Part shown: in pieces, positions 14,523 to 23,867 of the stretch
Layout of the letters: every line of letters starts with the position of its first letter
Numbering within the stretch: position 1 is the first letter of the stretch
DNA from: Peribacillus frigoritolerans
GTDB lineage: Bacteria; Bacillota; Bacilli; Bacillales; DSM-1321
NCBI RefSeq assembly: GCF_030676415.1
Contig: NZ_JAUUTW010000041.1
Span: 1-40,353, forward strand
Direction: 5' to 3'
Length of the DNA: 40,353 bases
The notes under the pieces: model-generated
Databases searched by the model: none
Told to the model about the DNA's origin: nothing
The model's input: only the letters and a program-made list of their open reading frames with translations
Translations under genes and position numbers: made by a program

Positions 14523-14696
14523 GCATATCACCTTCATAATTCTAACGATTTTCTTCTAACAATATCAGTTTTATAATTATTTGTAAAAATTCTTTTAAAA
14601 CACTTTTGATCGCAATTCTAACACGAAATGATTTTTCTTTATTTTCAGAAAATAATATTCCATTTCCCCATGCGTATGATATATTATTCATTATAT

Positions 14697-14714
14697 TTAC
14701 GTTAAAAAACGTAA
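14697..14714. promoter_or_regulatory. Short palindrome in the guaD promoter region
   Basis: TTACGTT-AAAA-AACGTAA lies 45 nt upstream of the guaD start, close behind a TATATTA-like -10 sequence. It could be an operator. No purine riboswitch core was found in this leader. Confidence 0.4.
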
Positions 14715-14758
14715 CATTAACACTTTTGGGTTATTAATATATGAAGGGGTGTTTATTA

Positions 14759-15226
14759 GTGGATGTAAAATTCATGGAAATGGCTGTTCGGCTTGCATAT
14801 GAAAATGTTTTGGCAAAGAACGGGGGACCTTTTGGAGCTATTATCGTTAAAGATGGCAAAGTCGTAGGTAGAGGATGTAATAATGTGACAACAGCCAACG
14901 ATCCTACAGCTCACGCCGAAGTACAGGCGATTCGTGATGCATGCAGGAATCTCGACACCTTCCAGCTAACGGATTGTGAAATATACACTAGCTGCGAACC
15001 TTGCCCCATGTGTATTGGAGCTATTTATTGGGCACGTCCAAAAGCCATTTATTACGCATGTACTAAAGAAGACGCTGCACTTATTGGCTTTGATGATCAC
15101 TTTATATACCAAGAGCTTGCCCTGCCAATGGAAAAGCGCACGATAAAAATGGAACAAATGTCTTTTAATGATCACGATTTACCATTCCGAACATGGGAAA
15201 CCATTACTGATAAAGTGAAATATTAA
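14759..15226 (+). CDS. guaD: Guanine deaminase
   Basis: A 155-residue zinc enzyme of the cytidine/deoxycytidylate deaminase fold, the small Bacillus type of guanine deaminase converting guanine to xanthine and ammonia. The zinc site is HAE (52-54) and PCPMC (81-85), and GPFGAIIVKDGKVVGRG, TAHAEVQAIRDAC and IYWARPKAIYYAC fit GuaD. The start is the GTG at 14759, with AAGGGGTG 8 nt upstream; the ATG at 14741 contains that site. It stands 32 nt before ade, so the two probably form a purine salvage operon that sends both purine bases on to xanthine and hypoxanthine. Confidence 0.92.
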   Translation: MDVKFMEMAVRLAYENVLAKNGGPFGAIIVKDGKVVGRGCNNVTTANDPTAHAEVQAIRDACRNLDTFQLTDCEIYTSCEPCPMCIGAIYWARPKAIYYACTKEDAALIGFDDHFIYQELALPMEKRTIKMEQMSFNDHDLPFRTWETITDKVKY

Positions 15227-15258
15227 CCGGTTTTATTTTTGCCAAAGGGGTTACGCAT

Positions 15259-17016
15259 ATGAAAAAAAACTTGCTTAAAAGGAGAATAGACGTTGCTGCT
15301 GGGAGAACTCCTGCTGATTGCGTCATTATGAACGGGCAAATCATAGATGTTTTCAACGGTGATATCTATACAGGCGACATTGCTATCGTCGATGGTTTTT
15401 TTGCTGGAATCGGGCGTTATGAGGGTATTTCAGAAATCGATGCAGCAGGAAAATTCGTATGCCCTACATTCATTGATGGCCATGTCCATATTGAATCTTC
15501 GATGGTAAGGCCATCGGAACTCGCAAAAATCCTCCTTTTACATGGTGTGACCAGCATTGTTGCAGACCCTCATGAAATTGCCAATGTTTCTGGCAAAAAG
15601 GGCATGGAATATATGATTGAACAATCCGATCAACTTCCTTTTGACTTTTACTTCATGATGCCTTCTTGTGTACCCGCTACGGATTTTGAACATTCTGGTG
15701 CTGTCTTAAGAAGTGAAGATTTAATTCCATTTTATCAAAACCCAAGAGTGCTCGGTTTAGCCGAAGTCATGAATTTCCCGGCCGTTTCACATACTGAAGA
15801 GGATATGCTGAAAAAAATATACGATGCCAATAGACTAGGCAAAAGCATCGATGGCCATGCAGCAGGATTATCCGAACAACAGCTCAATGTTTATATGAGT
15901 GCAGGCATTAAAACGGATCATGAATGCACTACAGCGGAAGAGGCAAAAGAAAGACTGCGTAAAGGAATGTATCTTATGATCAGGGAAGGCACCGTTGCCA
16001 AAGACTTAATAAACCTGATTCCAATTATTAATGAGAAGAACTCACGCCGTTGTTTATTCGTCACCGATGACCGGCACCTTGATGATATTGTATCTGAGGG
16101 GAGTATCGATCACAACGTTCGACTTTCCATAGAAACAGGTGTCCCGCCAATTACCGCCATTCAAATGGCGACCATTAATGCAGCAGAATGCTTTGGCTTA
16201 AAGGAACATGGTGCAATTGCACCTGGATACAAGGCAGACTTCCTTCTATTGGATGATCTTGATTCAGTCATCATCCACTCGGTCTTTAAAGAGGGAAAGC
16301 TTATGGTTCAAAATAATCGTTTACTTAACTTTCCAGATATAAAGGAACAGGTTATTGACGAAGGATTGAAGCACTCTGTTCAATTTCATGAAATAACGGA
16401 GAATGATTTGGCGATACCTTTTAAAAATAAGTTCGCTAATATTATTGAGATAACTCCAAACAGCTTGATTACAAAGCATTCGATTGAACCGGTTACACTT
16501 AATCTTGATGGTCTATTTCAGTTCTCCGAACATGTTGATCATATAAAACTTGCTGTTATTGAAAGGCATCATATGACGAAACAAGTAGGTCTCGGAATCG
16601 TCAAAGGGCTCGGGTTGAAATCAGGTGCAATTGCCACGACAGTAGCCCATGATTCACATAATTTGATCATTGCCGGGACGAATGACCAGGATATGCTAAT
16701 GGCAGCTAAGGAAATCAAAAAAATGCAGGGTGGATTGACCGTAATCCAAAATGGGGAAATACTCGCTTCCCTTCCCCTTCCAATAGCTGGATTGATGAGT
16801 GAATGCAATTATACGGATGTGGTTCATTCATTGAAAAAAATCGATGGTGCCCTATTGAAACTCGGAGCAAACAGGCATTTCAACCCTTTTCTTACACTTG
16901 CATTCTTGGCATTACCTGTCATCCCTGAAATTAAACTGACGGATCAGGGTTTATTTTCCGTTTCTGAGTTTAGGCATATTCCTATCGAAGCCTCAAAGCC
17001 TGTCGATAAAATTTGA
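15259..17016 (+). CDS. ade: Adenine deaminase
   Basis: A 585-residue metal-dependent amidohydrolase that deaminates adenine to hypoxanthine. It has the metal-binding strand PTFIDGHVHIESSMV (HxH), VADPHEIANVSG, the GHAAGLSEQQLNVY segment, FVTDDRHLDDI with the catalytic Asp, and the C-terminal Ade domain (GLGIVKGLGLKSGAIATTVA, AHDSHNLIIAGTNDQDML). These and the length fit bacterial Ade. The ATG has AAAGGGG upstream. It is the second gene after guaD and is followed by an intrinsic terminator. Confidence 0.95.
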   Translation: MKKNLLKRRIDVAAGRTPADCVIMNGQIIDVFNGDIYTGDIAIVDGFFAGIGRYEGISEIDAAGKFVCPTFIDGHVHIESSMVRPSELAKILLLHGVTSIVADPHEIANVSGKKGMEYMIEQSDQLPFDFYFMMPSCVPATDFEHSGAVLRSEDLIPFYQNPRVLGLAEVMNFPAVSHTEEDMLKKIYDANRLGKSIDGHAAGLSEQQLNVYMSAGIKTDHECTTAEEAKERLRKGMYLMIREGTVAKDLINLIPIINEKNSRRCLFVTDDRHLDDIVSEGSIDHNVRLSIETGVPPITAIQMATINAAECFGLKEHGAIAPGYKADFLLLDDLDSVIIHSVFKEGKLMVQNNRLLNFPDIKEQVIDEGLKHSVQFHEITENDLAIPFKNKFANIIEITPNSLITKHSIEPVTLNLDGLFQFSEHVDHIKLAVIERHHMTKQVGLGIVKGLGLKSGAIATTVAHDSHNLIIAGTNDQDMLMAAKEIKKMQGGLTVIQNGEILASLPLPIAGLMSECNYTDVVHSLKKIDGALLKLGANRHFNPFLTLAFLALPVIPEIKLTDQGLFSVSEFRHIPIEASKPVDKI

Positions 17017-17038
17017 GCCCCCTAGTCGGGGTTTTTTT
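17017..17038 (+). terminator. Terminator of the guaD-ade operon
   Basis: GCCCC-ctagt-CGGGG followed by seven T residues, directly after the ade stop. Confidence 0.85.
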
Positions 17039-17162
17039 CTTTTCACCCAAAAATTTTTAAATGAAAAAGGTTCTAACTCAACTTAAACCGGGAAAAGGAT
17101 ATAATGGGTATCATCTATGTTAAAATAAAAATAAACACAAATCTTTCTTGGAGGAGATAAAT

Positions 17163-18221
17163 ATGGCAAAACATGATCAACAGAACATCATTGGTTACAT
17201 AGGTACTTACACAAAAGGAAGCAGCGAAGGTATTTACCGCTTTACTTTAGATACAGAAGAAGGAAAACTCAGTACACCGGTTCTTGCAGCAGAATTAACC
17301 GATCCGACTTATGTCGCCATAAGCCAGGACAAAAAGAATCTCTACGCCATTTTAAAAGACGCGGGCAGCGGTGGAGTTTCAGCCTATTCGATTAATGAAG
17401 AATCAGGTGAGCTTACCTTCTTGGGCAAACAACTGACACCAAATGGCTCTTCCTGCCATATAAGTGTCGACAGCAAGAAGCAGTTCCTGGTCACTTCCAG
17501 TTATGGAGAAGGCGTGATTGAATCATATCCGCTTCATGACGATGCGACCCCTTTGCCTGTATCATCCACTGTTCAACATGAGGGTCAAGGACCGAATGAA
17601 GAACGTCAGGAAAAAGCACACACTCACTTCGCTGGTTTCACACCGGATGAAAGGTTCATTGCTGTTGTCGACCTCGGTATAGATAAAGTAATAACCTATA
17701 AAATACATAATGGGGTTTTGGAAGAAGTAAACAGCTTATCTGTTGCTCCCGGCAGCGGACCACGGCATTTGACCTTCCACCCCAACGGAAAATTTGCGTA
17801 TGTCATGGCAGAACTTGTACCAGAAGTCATTGTTTTGAGCTTCGATGGTCAAGCTGGAAGTTTTTCTGAATTACAAACGGTTCGGACCGTCCCAGAAGAT
17901 TTCAAGGAAAATAACCAAGGAAGCGCCATTCATATTTCTGATGACGGACAATTCATATATGCCGCAAACCGCGGACATGATAGTATTGCCGTTTACCAAA
18001 TCAATCAAGAAACAGGCAAACTGGCATTCGTGGAACTGGTTTCTACCGAAGGACATTGGCCACGCGATTTTTCATTGGACCCTAGCGGGAAATTCCTGAT
18101 CGCTTCCAATGAACAATCAGGAAACCTGACACTATTTGCACGGAATGAACATGACGGAAAATTAACATTATTGCAAAAAGATGTTCAAGTTCCCTTCCCT
18201 GTTTGCGTAAAATTCTTATAA
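17163..18221 (+). CDS. pgl: 6-phosphogluconolactonase (seven-bladed propeller type)
   Basis: A 352-residue cytosolic beta-propeller lactonase that hydrolyses 6-phosphogluconolactone in the oxidative pentose phosphate pathway. The start IGYIGTYTKGSSEGIYRF, the recurrent blade motifs (DPTYVAISQDKKNLYAI; GPRHLTFHPNGKFAYVMAEL; HWPRDFSLDPSGKFLIASNE) and the length match the Bacillus YkgB/Pgl family. GGAGGAG lies 6 nt before the ATG at 17163. It is monocistronic and convergent with the endonuclease gene. Confidence 0.9.
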   Translation: MAKHDQQNIIGYIGTYTKGSSEGIYRFTLDTEEGKLSTPVLAAELTDPTYVAISQDKKNLYAILKDAGSGGVSAYSINEESGELTFLGKQLTPNGSSCHISVDSKKQFLVTSSYGEGVIESYPLHDDATPLPVSSTVQHEGQGPNEERQEKAHTHFAGFTPDERFIAVVDLGIDKVITYKIHNGVLEEVNSLSVAPGSGPRHLTFHPNGKFAYVMAELVPEVIVLSFDGQAGSFSELQTVRTVPEDFKENNQGSAIHISDDGQFIYAANRGHDSIAVYQINQETGKLAFVELVSTEGHWPRDFSLDPSGKFLIASNEQSGNLTLFARNEHDGKLTLLQKDVQVPFPVCVKFL

Positions 18222-18229
18222 TCTATAAT

Positions 18230-18272
18230 AAAAAAGGATTGAAGCCTGTCCTACAGCTTCAATCCTTTTTTT
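18230..18272. terminator. Bidirectional terminator between pgl and the endonuclease gene
   Basis: A perfect 16-bp stem (AAAAAAGGATTGAAGC and complement) with a 10-nt loop and T run; serves both convergent genes. Confidence 0.92.
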
Positions 18273-18283
18273 ATAATCCTTCT

Positions 18284-19081
18284 TTAATTCCATTTCTCCG
18301 CCATTTCGGGAAAATCTATAAATGGGTTACGATTACCCTGCATTTCATGTATAGCCTGGTTTCTATGCTTTTCATAAGTGCTGACCGGAAAAAGCCGATG
18401 CCATTCCAAAAGCAGTGCCAGGTCAATTTTGCCGCTTTCGATGATTCCATCATATCTGAGTAAAAAGTACAAAGTAGCCCTCGCCACGATGCCTTTTCCG
18501 TATTCAGGCTCGAATTTACCTTCGTCTGATTTCCCGCAACCCACTTTTATACCGGCAGCCGATTTTTCAGGGATATAATCCTCAAAATCATGGTATGGAA
18601 AGTTACTCCGGCTACTGTTACAAGTTGGTTCACAGGCAAACAGATGATGCAAATCCCCCCTCATCGGTTCTTTTTTATCGAACCATGATTGAGGTACGAC
18701 ATGTTCACAATTAACGAGAATGTTCTCCGTATTTGTTGATTCAATACCTCTTGACATCATTTCTAGTATACGGATATCTTCCTCAATGACTTTTACAGGA
18801 TCCATCCCTTTACCGGAGTACAGACTTTTCAGCTGGCCATTTTCCTGTAAGTCCACCCATGGGTAAACATGACGATGTGGTGAGTAGTTCAGCTGGTTTT
18901 TATGGGTTGCCACAAGTAGGTCCTTCAATCCTTCCCGGTCCAAGGAACCATCTTTGTAGTATGCTAGCTTAAGTTCCTGATCTTTGGTTTCATCATAGTA
19001 TTCGCGGTTTTCATTGAAGTTGACTAGTTCAGCTATTGCCATTTCCCGTTCTTTTTCAAGTACTTCAAAACTATACTTCAT
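18284..19081 (-). CDS. Endonuclease I family nuclease without signal peptide
   Basis: A 265-residue protein with the beta-beta-alpha-metal core of the EndA/NucM/Bsn family: NCEHVVPQSWF (125-134, His127 the expected general base), DLHHLFACEPTCNSSRSNFP (from 143, metal-binding Asn/His). Family enzymes cut DNA or RNA non-specifically and are normally exported. This one starts MKYSFEVLEKEREMAIAELV, with no signal peptide or membrane span, so it seems cytosolic. Five cysteines lie in the second half, three near the active site. The start at 19081 has GGGGGG 9 nt upstream. It is a single gene; no immunity or modification gene sits beside it. Confidence 0.82.
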   Translation of the reverse strand: MKYSFEVLEKEREMAIAELVNFNENREYYDETKDQELKLAYYKDGSLDREGLKDLLVATHKNQLNYSPHRHVYPWVDLQENGQLKSLYSGKGMDPVKVIEEDIRILEMMSRGIESTNTENILVNCEHVVPQSWFDKKEPMRGDLHHLFACEPTCNSSRSNFPYHDFEDYIPEKSAAGIKVGCGKSDEGKFEPEYGKGIVARATLYFLLRYDGIIESGKIDLALLLEWHRLFPVSTYEKHRNQAIHEMQGNRNPFIDFPEMAEKWN

Positions 19082-19174
19082 CCACTCATCCCCCCGCTTC
19101 TATTAAAACCTAACTTTTACCATAATTTAAGTTTAATAGAAATCGACAGAGAAAAAAAGGTGCTTTAGAAGGGT

Positions 19175-19789
19175 CTAACGAAGAATTTCTATAAAATGGG
19201 TAAGGATTTTCGCCGTCATTCCCCAGATTACCCGGCCATTATATAAGTAAAAATATTCTTCCATCTGTTTCGGTTGCCATTTATAATTTTCCCCGCCAAC
19301 GACTAAATCATGGGGGAAGTTTTCATGCGGTTCCACTTTATATTTGACATGATAAATTTCTGGCGGTTTTTCCATAAAAAAGGATAGTGGGACTGTAAAA
19401 ATGGTTTCTACCTCAGCTGGATTAGGCACTATCCGTTGATGGTTACGAACAAACCCTGCATAAGGATAGACAATCATCCCAAATGGGGATACCAAATAAT
19501 CGATCGGAAAGACATTATCGATATCTTCTTTTCCCAAATTAAGTTCCTCATATGTTTCCCTTAGGGCAGCCGCCTGTTCATCATGGTCCAGCTTGTCTAT
19601 TTTCCCGCCTGGAAAACATATATCCCCCGGCTGCCTCCTAAGTTTGTGTGAACGCTCTTCGAAAAGAACATGAATTCCATCTTCTTTTTCTATAAGCGGT
19701 ACCAATACAGCATACTTTGAAAAATTCCCACTCCCCAAAATTTCAGGGATATGCAATGTTAGTTTTTTTGTTATATCTTCATTATTCAT
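19175..19789 (-). CDS. NUDIX hydrolase, CoA-diphosphatase type
   Basis: A 204-residue NUDIX protein. Upstream of the box stands LFEERSHKLRRQPGDICFPG, which is the NuCoA motif of coenzyme A pyrophosphatases (cleaving CoA to 4'-phosphopantetheine and 3',5'-ADP). The Nudix box, GGKIDKLDHDEQAAALRETY followed by EELNL, keeps the REUXEE metal-binding part (R78-E83), but the usual final Gly is Asn84 and the first conserved Glu is replaced as in CoA types. The start at 19789 follows AGAGGTGAGG. The next gene downstream is the endonuclease, 93 nt away. Confidence 0.85.
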   Translation of the reverse strand: MNNEDITKKLTLHIPEILGSGNFSKYAVLVPLIEKEDGIHVLFEERSHKLRRQPGDICFPGGKIDKLDHDEQAAALRETYEELNLGKEDIDNVFPIDYLVSPFGMIVYPYAGFVRNHQRIVPNPAEVETIFTVPLSFFMEKPPEIYHVKYKVEPHENFPHDLVVGGENYKWQPKQMEEYFYLYNGRVIWGMTAKILTHFIEILR

Positions 19790-20106
19790 GTCCCTCACCT
19801 CTTCTGCCGGTTATATGGATTTTCTACCACTCCTTATCATTCCATTTTCGAACATCCGCTATAACTAAGCAAGGAAAACGATTCCAAAATATCGCCTTAA
19901 ATCCATAATAGATTTCTTTTCCTATTATTCTTCCTTGATCATAGACAAAGCACCGTTCAAAGTTCTGAACGGTGCTAAAACTAAACGCTGCAGGCTCATT
20001 TAAAAAGCAAAGTATGGATGCAATCTTTCTTCAATAAATAGTGTATCAACAGGTACATACAACTGATTCAATACTGAATTTTCAGTTTTTTACTATCACC
20101 TTATTT
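19790..20106. other. Gene-free interval with an 11-bp hairpin
   Basis: No gene. A perfect stem AGCACCGTTCA / TGAACGGTGCT (19949-19976, 6-nt loop) has only a short T run on the reverse strand; it may be the terminator of the aminotransferase gene. A small + strand hairpin (ACTGA...TCAGT and T6) lies near 20073-20092. Confidence 0.5.
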
Positions 20107-21447
20107 TCATAGTTCAGCTAGCGTTCGCTTTACCGTCGTTATGATGAATGAAAAATCCTCTTCAGTTATACTAAGTGGGGGAGCAAGAGTCAGGACATTA
20201 TTGAAACCTGCGACTGTATCACCATTTTTACCTATGATCAGCCCCTTTTCTTTGCATGATGCAATCACTTTATTGATTTTGGAAAGTTCGATCGGTTGTT
20301 TTGTCAGTTTATCTTCCACTAGTTCAATGCCTACCAACAAACCTTTACCACGTACATCCCCAACATTGGGATGAGATTTGATTTCTTCAAACTCTTGCAG
20401 AAAGCGCAGCCCTAACTCCTTAGACCGTTCTATAAGTTTTTCATTTTCATAAATTTCAATATTCTTTAAAGCAAGGGCACAGGCAGCCGGATTGCCGCCA
20501 AATGTATTTACATGCCGAAAGCGGTCATATACGTCTGAGCCAATATACGCTTCATAAATTTCACGTTTGACGGCTGTAGCTGATAATGGCAGATAAGCGC
20601 TCGTGATTCCTTTAGCCATTGTTACGATGTCTGGTTTTACACCATAGTTCATAAATCCGAATCTCTTACCAGTACGGCCAAACCCGCAAATGACCTCATC
20701 CGAAATGAGAAGGACACCATTTTTCTCACAAATTTCTTTGACACGTTTCATATAACCATCAGGCGGCATCAAAATTCCGCCCCCAGTGATGATTGGTTCC
20801 ATAATGACCGCTGCCACCGTTTCGCTCAGCTCCCATGTAATGGTACGTTCAATTTCCGCTGCACTTTTTTCACCGCTTTCATCCTCTGGATTTCGGTAAG
20901 AATCTGGCGGTGATACATGAAGAAATCCTGGGGCCAGCGGTTCATATTTATATTTTCGCTGTGCCTGCCCGGTAGCTGACAGGGCTCCCATTGAGTTGCC
21001 ATGATAGCCGCGATAACGCGAAATGAATTTATAACGTCCATGTTCACCTTTTTGCTGATGATACTGCCTCGCAATTTTAAAAGCAGTCTCATTTGCTTCT
21101 GAACCGCTGTTAGAGAAGAAAATTACATAATCCCCACCAAGCCATTCATTTAATTTCTCTGCTAGCTTAATAGCCGGGATGTGACTATTCGTTAAAGGGG
21201 CATAAGGAAGTTCCTTCAGCTGCTCGTAAGCTGCTTCAGCCAGTTCCGTGCGGCCATAACCAACATTGACACACCATAAACCTGACATCCCATCCAGGAA
21301 ACGATTCCCATCAACATCCGTAATCCATGCTCCTTGCCCTTTTTTTATCACCATTGCCCCAGGGCTAGGTTCAGCACCTTTCATATGATGCCATACATAT
21401 TTACCATCCATCGCTTTAAGATCCTGACCCTGTTTTTCAACTTGCAT
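20107..21447 (-). CDS. Class III omega-amino acid aminotransferase (YhxA-like)
   Basis: A 446-residue PLP enzyme of the omega-aminotransferase class. Visible are DGMSGLWCVNVGYGRTELAE, FSNSGSEANETAFKIARQYH, the phosphate-binding YRGYHGNSMGALSATG, EPIITGGGI, ISDEVICGFGRTG, the PLP lysine in MAKGITSAYLPLSA, and NTFGGNPAACALAL. The closest type I recall is the Bacillus YhxA/beta-alanine:pyruvate transaminase group. Transamination of beta-alanine would give malonate semialdehyde. The start at 21447 has GGAGGAG upstream. It lies 71 nt after the dehydrogenase gene, which would take that product on, so they act as a two-gene catabolic unit. Confidence 0.88.
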   Translation of the reverse strand: MQVEKQGQDLKAMDGKYVWHHMKGAEPSPGAMVIKKGQGAWITDVDGNRFLDGMSGLWCVNVGYGRTELAEAAYEQLKELPYAPLTNSHIPAIKLAEKLNEWLGGDYVIFFSNSGSEANETAFKIARQYHQQKGEHGRYKFISRYRGYHGNSMGALSATGQAQRKYKYEPLAPGFLHVSPPDSYRNPEDESGEKSAAEIERTITWELSETVAAVIMEPIITGGGILMPPDGYMKRVKEICEKNGVLLISDEVICGFGRTGKRFGFMNYGVKPDIVTMAKGITSAYLPLSATAVKREIYEAYIGSDVYDRFRHVNTFGGNPAACALALKNIEIYENEKLIERSKELGLRFLQEFEEIKSHPNVGDVRGKGLLVGIELVEDKLTKQPIELSKINKVIASCKEKGLIIGKNGDTVAGFNNVLTLAPPLSITEEDFSFIITTVKRTLAEL

Positions 21448-21518
21448 AAGCTACTCTCCTCCTAAAAAGATGTATAAAGGAAGGCCGACCACAATTTGAG
21501 CCGACCCGCTTTTTCCTA

Positions 21519-22976
21519 TCAGTATCTTGCCGTTAACATTTTCTTTCTAGTGTAAAATTCCACTCCGTCTTTCCCGTTGGCATGAAGGTCTCCATAAAAT
21601 GAACTTTTATAGCCGGAAAATGGAAAGAACGCCATTGGCGCGGGTACCCCAAGATTAATACCAAGCATCCCTGCATCAATTTCTTCGCGAAATTCCCGGA
21701 TGGCCTTTGCACTATCCGTATAGAGGCAGGCACCATTGGCAAATTCGGATTGATTGGTCAATTCGATTGCTTCTTCAAGGGTATTGACCCGTACTATGGA
21801 TAAGACAGGAGCAAAAATTTCATCACTCCATATTTTCATGTTTGTTTTTACATGATCAAATAATGTCGGTCCAACGTAATAGCCATTTTCCTGATCGCCT
21901 TCATTCCTGCCATCACGAAGGAGGACAGCTCCTTCTTTTTCCCCGATTTCAATATATTGTTCCGTTCTCTTTTTATGAGTATCACGAATCACAGGTCCCA
22001 GGAAAACGCCCTTATCCATTCCATTTCCAATCTTGATGTCATCCGCTGCAGCCTTTAATCTCTCAACGAGCGAATCTCCCACTTCTCCCACCGCAACAAC
22101 CACTGACGCAGCCATGCAGCGCTCGCCTGCAGATCCGAAAGCGGCATTCGTTATGTTCGTTACCGCATTATCCAAATCCGCATCAGGCATGACGATTGAA
22201 TGATTTTTCGCTCCTGATAAAGCCTGGACGCGTTTTTTATTGGCAGCTGCCGTTTTGTATACATACTCTGCGACAGGCTGGGATCCAACAAATGATACCG
22301 CTTTAATGTCTTCATGTTCCAATATCCCATTCACGACATCGTGGGCACCATGGACAATATTGACAACACCATCCGGAACACCGGCTTCCGTCAATAATTC
22401 CACAAGACGGTTGGCTAAGAGCGGTGTCCTTTCTGAAGGTTTTAAGATAAACGTATTTCCACAAGCTATTGCCAGCGGGAACATCCAACATGGCACCATC
22501 ATCGGGAAATTAAACGGCGTAATTCCTGCAACGACACCCATTGGATAACGATACATGCCTGATTCAATACCTGGGGAAATATCAGGAAGCTGGCTGCCCA
22601 TCATCAAGGTAGGCGCACCTGCTGCGAACTCCACGCATTCAATCCCACGCTGAACCTCACCATATGCTTCTGTATAGCTTTTTCCATTTTCGATCGTGAC
22701 CAGCTTTGCAAGCTCATCCCAGTGTTCTATCAATAATTGCTGGTAACGGAATAAGAAGCGAGCTCTTTTTGGAACGGCCACCTTTTTCCATTCTTTATAC
22801 GCCTTTTTAGCAACCTGCACCGCTTGGTTTACATCTTCCTTTGTTGAAAGGGGAACGATTGCCAAAGCTTCTCCTGTTGCCGGATTAGGCACTTCTTCAT
22901 GTTTCGATGTTGTGGAATCCACCCATTTGCCACCGATATAATTTTTTAACGTTTCTACATCATTTATTACTGCCAT
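21519..22976 (-). CDS. mmsA: CoA-acylating (methyl)malonate-semialdehyde dehydrogenase
   Basis: A 485-residue aldehyde dehydrogenase of the MmsA/IolA group, converting malonate or methylmalonate semialdehyde with NAD+ and CoA to acetyl- or propionyl-CoA and CO2. Specific signs are EVPNPATGEALAIVPLSTKE, GGIPxx-type SQLPDISPGIESGMYRYPMG, GITPFNFPMMVPCWMFPLAI, GAKNHSIVMPDADLDNAVTN and the catalytic Cys in SAGERCMAASVVV. The start at 22976 has GGAGGG 8 nt upstream; the frame extends 8 codons further but includes that site. It may belong to beta-alanine rather than valine or inositol catabolism, given the aminotransferase next to it. Confidence 0.92.
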   Translation of the reverse strand: MAVINDVETLKNYIGGKWVDSTTSKHEEVPNPATGEALAIVPLSTKEDVNQAVQVAKKAYKEWKKVAVPKRARFLFRYQQLLIEHWDELAKLVTIENGKSYTEAYGEVQRGIECVEFAAGAPTLMMGSQLPDISPGIESGMYRYPMGVVAGITPFNFPMMVPCWMFPLAIACGNTFILKPSERTPLLANRLVELLTEAGVPDGVVNIVHGAHDVVNGILEHEDIKAVSFVGSQPVAEYVYKTAAANKKRVQALSGAKNHSIVMPDADLDNAVTNITNAAFGSAGERCMAASVVVAVGEVGDSLVERLKAAADDIKIGNGMDKGVFLGPVIRDTHKKRTEQYIEIGEKEGAVLLRDGRNEGDQENGYYVGPTLFDHVKTNMKIWSDEIFAPVLSIVRVNTLEEAIELTNQSEFANGACLYTDSAKAIREFREEIDAGMLGINLGVPAPMAFFPFSGYKSSFYGDLHANGKDGVEFYTRKKMLTARY

Positions 22977-23107
22977 TAAAGAAACCCTCCATTTCAACAC
23001 AATTTCATAATTTCATTATATTTTTCAAACGGACTTTTTACATTAGACGTTTTGTATAGTTTTTGATTCAATATTTGCACATATTGTTTGTTTTTGATAT
23101 TCCCATA

Positions 23108-23124
23108 TTCATGATAATCATGAA
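23108..23124. promoter_or_regulatory. Palindromic candidate operator upstream of mmsA
   Basis: TTCATGAT-a-ATCATGAA, a 17-nt perfect palindrome about 130 nt upstream of mmsA. It also overlaps a Fur-like TGATAATCATGAACA with two mismatches. The regulator is unknown. Confidence 0.4.
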
Positions 23125-23197
23125 CAGAATTCACGCTTTCAAAACCGATGTATATTTCCTTCTTTCTTTCTTCTTTATTCAGCAGACTTCAAAGCCT

Positions 23198-23746
23198 TCA
23201 TTTTATAATGGAATATAGCTTTAGGTCTTGATGCTTTCCCTTTACAAACATTCCATTTCTTATGATCCCCTCAAAAGACATACCAGCTTTTTGCATGACT
23301 CGCTCTGAACCCAAATTTTCAAAGAAGCACCTTGCTTGTATTCGAACTAGGTTCATATTTTCAAAGCCAAAGGCGATTATCTTTTGGGCTGCCTCCGTCA
23401 TCAAGCCACTCCCCCAATATTCGGGTGCAAGCACATACCCGATTTCTGCACTATGATGATCAACCTGCCATGAAACAAAATCAATAGTACCAATCAACTT
23501 ACCACTTTCCTTGTGTTCTATGCCCCATGGAGCGATTTTCTTATCCTCATAATTTTGAAGGATAAATCGGATAAAATCTTTTGTATCACAGAGGGAATGA
23601 TGAGCTTCCCATGTGACGTAACGGGAAACTTCACTGTTGGATGCATAAGCGAACATGTCTTCGGCATCATTCATGGTGACTTTCCTCATAACCAAACGTT
23701 TTGAATCTAAAGTAGGCAGCTGTCCATATATGTCTTTCACGTTCAT
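23198..23746 (-). CDS. GNAT acetyltransferase, RimJ/RimL type
   Basis: A 182-residue N-acetyltransferase of the ribosomal-protein-alanine type (Acetyltransf_3). Landmarks: LPTLDSKRLVMRKVTMNDAE, the acceptor-side AEIGYVLAPEYWGSGLMTEA with the acetyl-CoA pyrophosphate loop, and RIQARCFFENLGSERVMQKA then GMSFEG. The true substrate is not predictable; members modify protein N-termini, drugs or amino acids. The start at 23746 has ATGGGGTG about 6 nt upstream. It shares its architecture with the gene at 33504-34082. Confidence 0.85.
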   Translation of the reverse strand: MNVKDIYGQLPTLDSKRLVMRKVTMNDAEDMFAYASNSEVSRYVTWEAHHSLCDTKDFIRFILQNYEDKKIAPWGIEHKESGKLIGTIDFVSWQVDHHSAEIGYVLAPEYWGSGLMTEAAQKIIAFGFENMNLVRIQARCFFENLGSERVMQKAGMSFEGIIRNGMFVKGKHQDLKLYSIIK

Positions 23747-23867
23747 GAATACACCCCATTCCATTGATTATTAGTATTATAGCAAGATTGTTAAGCAATC
23801 GCTTTCCCAATTGAAATATTATCAAAACTTACGTATAATTCAGAAAAATTGATGCAGGAGGATAATT

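Noticed and set aside
14523..14758. Purine riboswitch upstream of guaD
   Set aside because: No conserved three-way-junction core or matching P1 pairing; only a short palindrome was found.
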